This document shows positions 6,224 to 6,855 of a DNA stretch of 6,855 nucleotides, piece by piece (position 1 is the first letter of the stretch; the number at the start of each line of letters is the position of its first letter). Source of the DNA: Pseudomonadota bacterium (GTDB lineage: Bacteria; Pseudomonadota; Alphaproteobacteria; Azospirillales; Azospirillaceae). The translations under genes and the position numbers were made by a program. The DNA is taken from assembly GCA_023416195.1 (NCBI GenBank), contig JAEZID010000109.1, positions 1-6,855 of the forward strand. Direction: 5' to 3'. The notes below the pieces were generated by a model. The model saw nothing but the letters and a program-made list of their open reading frames with translations. It had not been told where the DNA came from and did no database searches.

Positions 6224-6855
6224 ATGTCGTGGGCTTGGTGCGTGTTGCGGTGGCTGGTCAGAATCGCCGTCGTCGCCGGTGCGTCGATCGGGCTTGCCGT
6301 CTACGCCGGCGATCTGAGCGGCGCCGTGGCGACGCGCCTCTTGCAGGATGCCGGCTTTCCGGACGCGGAAGTCGTCGTCACCGACATCGGCCTGAACGCC
6401 AGCCGGGCCACCGTTTGGCTGGACAAGGCTGGGGCTGTGGGCGGAACCGTCGCCATCGACCACCCTTGGCGGGACCTGCTCGACGGCCGCGTCGCGCGGG
6501 TCGTGGTCAGCAAGGCCCGCGTTCGGCTGGATGTGGCGAAGGACGGCGGCGTCCGCCTTGCCGGGCTGGCCCTTATGGGAGGCGGGGAGGGAGGAAGCGG
6601 GGCGGGGCTCCCGGCCAATGAACTTCCTGTCGACGAGTTTCGGGTCGAGGATGGAGCCGTGACCCTGGTGACGCCACACGGCACGGCGACCGCCTCGATT
6701 CGGCTGTCCATGGCCCGGCAGGGGGCGGAGCACCAGGGTCAGGCGACGGTGACGGCGCCGGCCAAGGGGCTGCCCGCGCTTGCCGTCTGGACGGGTGGTG
6801 CGGCGGTCTCCGAGGCGGCGGGCACGCTGTCGCTCAAGGCCCGGTTCCGGTGGGG
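6224..6855 (+). CDS. YdbH/AsmA-like membrane-anchored protein, N-terminal part (runs off window)
   Basis: The frame is open from 6188 to the window end, and 210 codons are visible from ATG 6224. The start MSWAWCVLRWLVRIAVVAGA gives a single N-terminal membrane anchor. Then come patterns like those in YdbH/AsmA-type proteins: a short segment ending in a leucine-rich helix and GFPDAEVVVTDIGLN, a strand-rich repeat (VAIDHPWRDLLDGRVARVVV), a glycine-rich loop after LALMG, and PVDEFRVEDGAVTLVTPHG. Proteins of this kind form long beta-grooves that span the periplasm and carry phospholipids between membranes. The family call rests on pattern resemblance, so it is tentative. GTG 6200 and ATG 6209 are alternative starts; 6224 is favoured by a purine-rich stretch (6211-6221) just upstream and by the position of the anchor. 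It is divergent from the cyclophilin gene and the C-terminal part lies outside the window. Confidence 0.62.
   Translation, partial: MSWAWCVLRWLVRIAVVAGASIGLAVYAGDLSGAVATRLLQDAGFPDAEVVVTDIGLNASRATVWLDKAGAVGGTVAIDHPWRDLLDGRVARVVVSKARVRLDVAKDGGVRLAGLALMGGGEGGSGAGLPANELPVDEFRVEDGAVTLVTPHGTATASIRLSMARQGAEHQGQATVTAPAKGLPALAVWTGGAAVSEAAGTLSLKARFRW

Noticed and set aside
6142..6621. Open frame of 159 codons on the plus strand near the window end
   Set aside because: Arg/Gly-rich product in a different frame from the YdbH-like gene, which has a membrane anchor and continues open to the window end.

Overview
The window is GC-rich and densely coded, with long spurious open frames opposite the real genes. 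The gene content (an IS5/IS427-type insertion sequence, a zinc-ribbon Ser/Thr kinase, an exported cyclophilin and a YdbH/AsmA-like protein) fits an alphaproteobacterium, perhaps a Rhodospirillales/Azospirillum-like one. That assignment is inference from composition and style; the window has no rRNA or other phylogenetic marker.

Layout: (1) 5-853 is a complete IS5-family element of about 849 bp with perfect 16-bp terminal inverted repeats. Its transposase is on the minus strand, split over two frames joined by a probable programmed -1 frameshift at an A5G6 run. (2) 844-1788 (minus) is an aldose 1-epimerase-family gene whose last two codons and stop lie inside the IS end. (3) 1789-2016 is a divergent control region with a candidate promoter and short inverted repeats. 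(4) 2017-4656 (plus) encodes an 879-residue protein: about 500 residues of unrecognised, mostly helical sequence, a low-complexity linker, a four-cysteine zinc ribbon, and a complete Ser/Thr kinase domain at the C-terminus. (5) 4658-6050 (minus) is a two-gene unit, an exported cyclophilin-type peptidyl-prolyl isomerase followed by a GNAT acetyltransferase. It converges on the kinase gene with one base between the stop codons. (6) 6224 to the window end (plus) is the start of a membrane-anchored YdbH/AsmA-like protein, transcribed divergently from the cyclophilin.

The genes do not form one obvious pathway. The two envelope-directed products (cyclophilin, YdbH-like) share a divergent intergenic region. 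The epimerase and kinase share another. The transposase lies downstream of the epimerase on the same strand and could be reached by its transcripts.

The least ordinary item is the kinase. In relatives as I know them, a zinc ribbon at the extreme N-terminus leads straight into the kinase domain; here that module sits behind a large N-terminal region I cannot assign. It is a candidate for an undescribed signalling architecture, but no new system can be demonstrated from this window alone.
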